Of a DNA stretch of 64,000 bases, positions 63,888 through 64,000 are shown in pieces. Position 1 is the stretch's first letter, and each line of letters begins with the position of its first letter. The notes under the pieces were generated by a model. That model was not told the DNA's origin and did not search any database. It worked only from the letters and a program-made list of their open reading frames with translations. A program made the position numbers and the translations under genes. Source of the stretch: Lepraria neglecta (Eukaryota; Ascomycota; Lecanoromycetes; Lecanorales; Stereocaulaceae); contig CM065647.1 in NCBI GenBank assembly GCA_033220425.1, positions 4,836,001-4,900,000 on the forward strand. The letters run 5' to 3'.

Positions 63888-64000
63888 ATGGAACTACAAG
63901 GGTCTCGTGAAGCTAAGGCCTACGAGCTCGAAAGCTTCGGTTTTAGGAAGACCTTCTCTAAGGACCGTCCATCAGTGGATGGAATCAAGCATGATGAGGA
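63888..64000 (+). CDS. Start of an unidentified gene, cut by the window edge
   Basis: ATG at 63888 (gctgagATGGAA) opens a frame that is still open at the window end: MELQGSREAKAYELESFGFR, then KTFSKDRPSVDGIKHDE. A charged, hydrophilic N-terminus like this is common in fungal permeases, but 37 residues are too few to name it. Confidence 0.45.
   Translation, partial: MELQGSREAKAYELESFGFRKTFSKDRPSVDGIKHDE

Overview
This window is a piece of a nuclear chromosome from a filamentous ascomycete (Pezizomycotina). The signs are short GT-AG introns of about 50-70 nt with CTGAC/CTAAC branch sites, single-copy eukaryotic housekeeping genes of fungal type (YAK1, RAD26, TYR1, AAR2, NIP1, SNF8, RPL7, POL1, BNA1), and fungal-specific families (DUF7137, HET, NmrA-like, Pth11-like rhodopsin-domain proteins). 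I cannot fix the class or genus from sequence alone.

Layout. 1-21.7 kb is dense housekeeping: YAK1 (3' truncated by the window edge), RAD26/CSB helicase, a DUF7137 membrane protein, a small hypothetical gene, eIF3 subunit l, a nitrilase-superfamily amidase, an Nrd1-like RNA-binding protein, a cytochrome b561-type protein, prephenate dehydrogenase TYR1, RPS14 and splicing factor AAR2. 22-30 kb is accessory: a fungal multi-pass membrane protein with a decayed tandem paralogue, then a DWF1/DHCR24-like FAD oxidoreductase followed by two decayed copies of its C-terminal half. 30.6-31.8 kb is a short hAT element with target-site duplication. 32-43.4 kb is housekeeping again: NIP1 (eIF3c), SNF8 (ESCRT-II), RPL7 with an intronic C/D snoRNA, and POL1. 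43.5-57.8 kb is a transposon-rich, decaying stretch: a complete pogo/Fot1 element beside the POL1 promoter, a Tc1/mariner element inserted inside an NmrA-like gene, a HET gene with one internal stop, a copia fragment with gag joined to RNase H, and a broken methyltransferase-like gene. 58-64 kb holds unrecognised genes, 3-hydroxyanthranilate dioxygenase BNA1, a rhodopsin-domain receptor-like protein and the start of one more gene.

The most unusual signal is a degenerate tandem repeat with a strict 32-nt period. It occurs in two introns of the FAD oxidoreductase gene and again about 17 kb away, behind the small gene at 8.7 kb. Several transposon reading frames are closed by stops that a CpA-to-TpA change would explain (RIP-like). 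Exon borders given below were placed by eye from splice signals, reading phase and family conservation.
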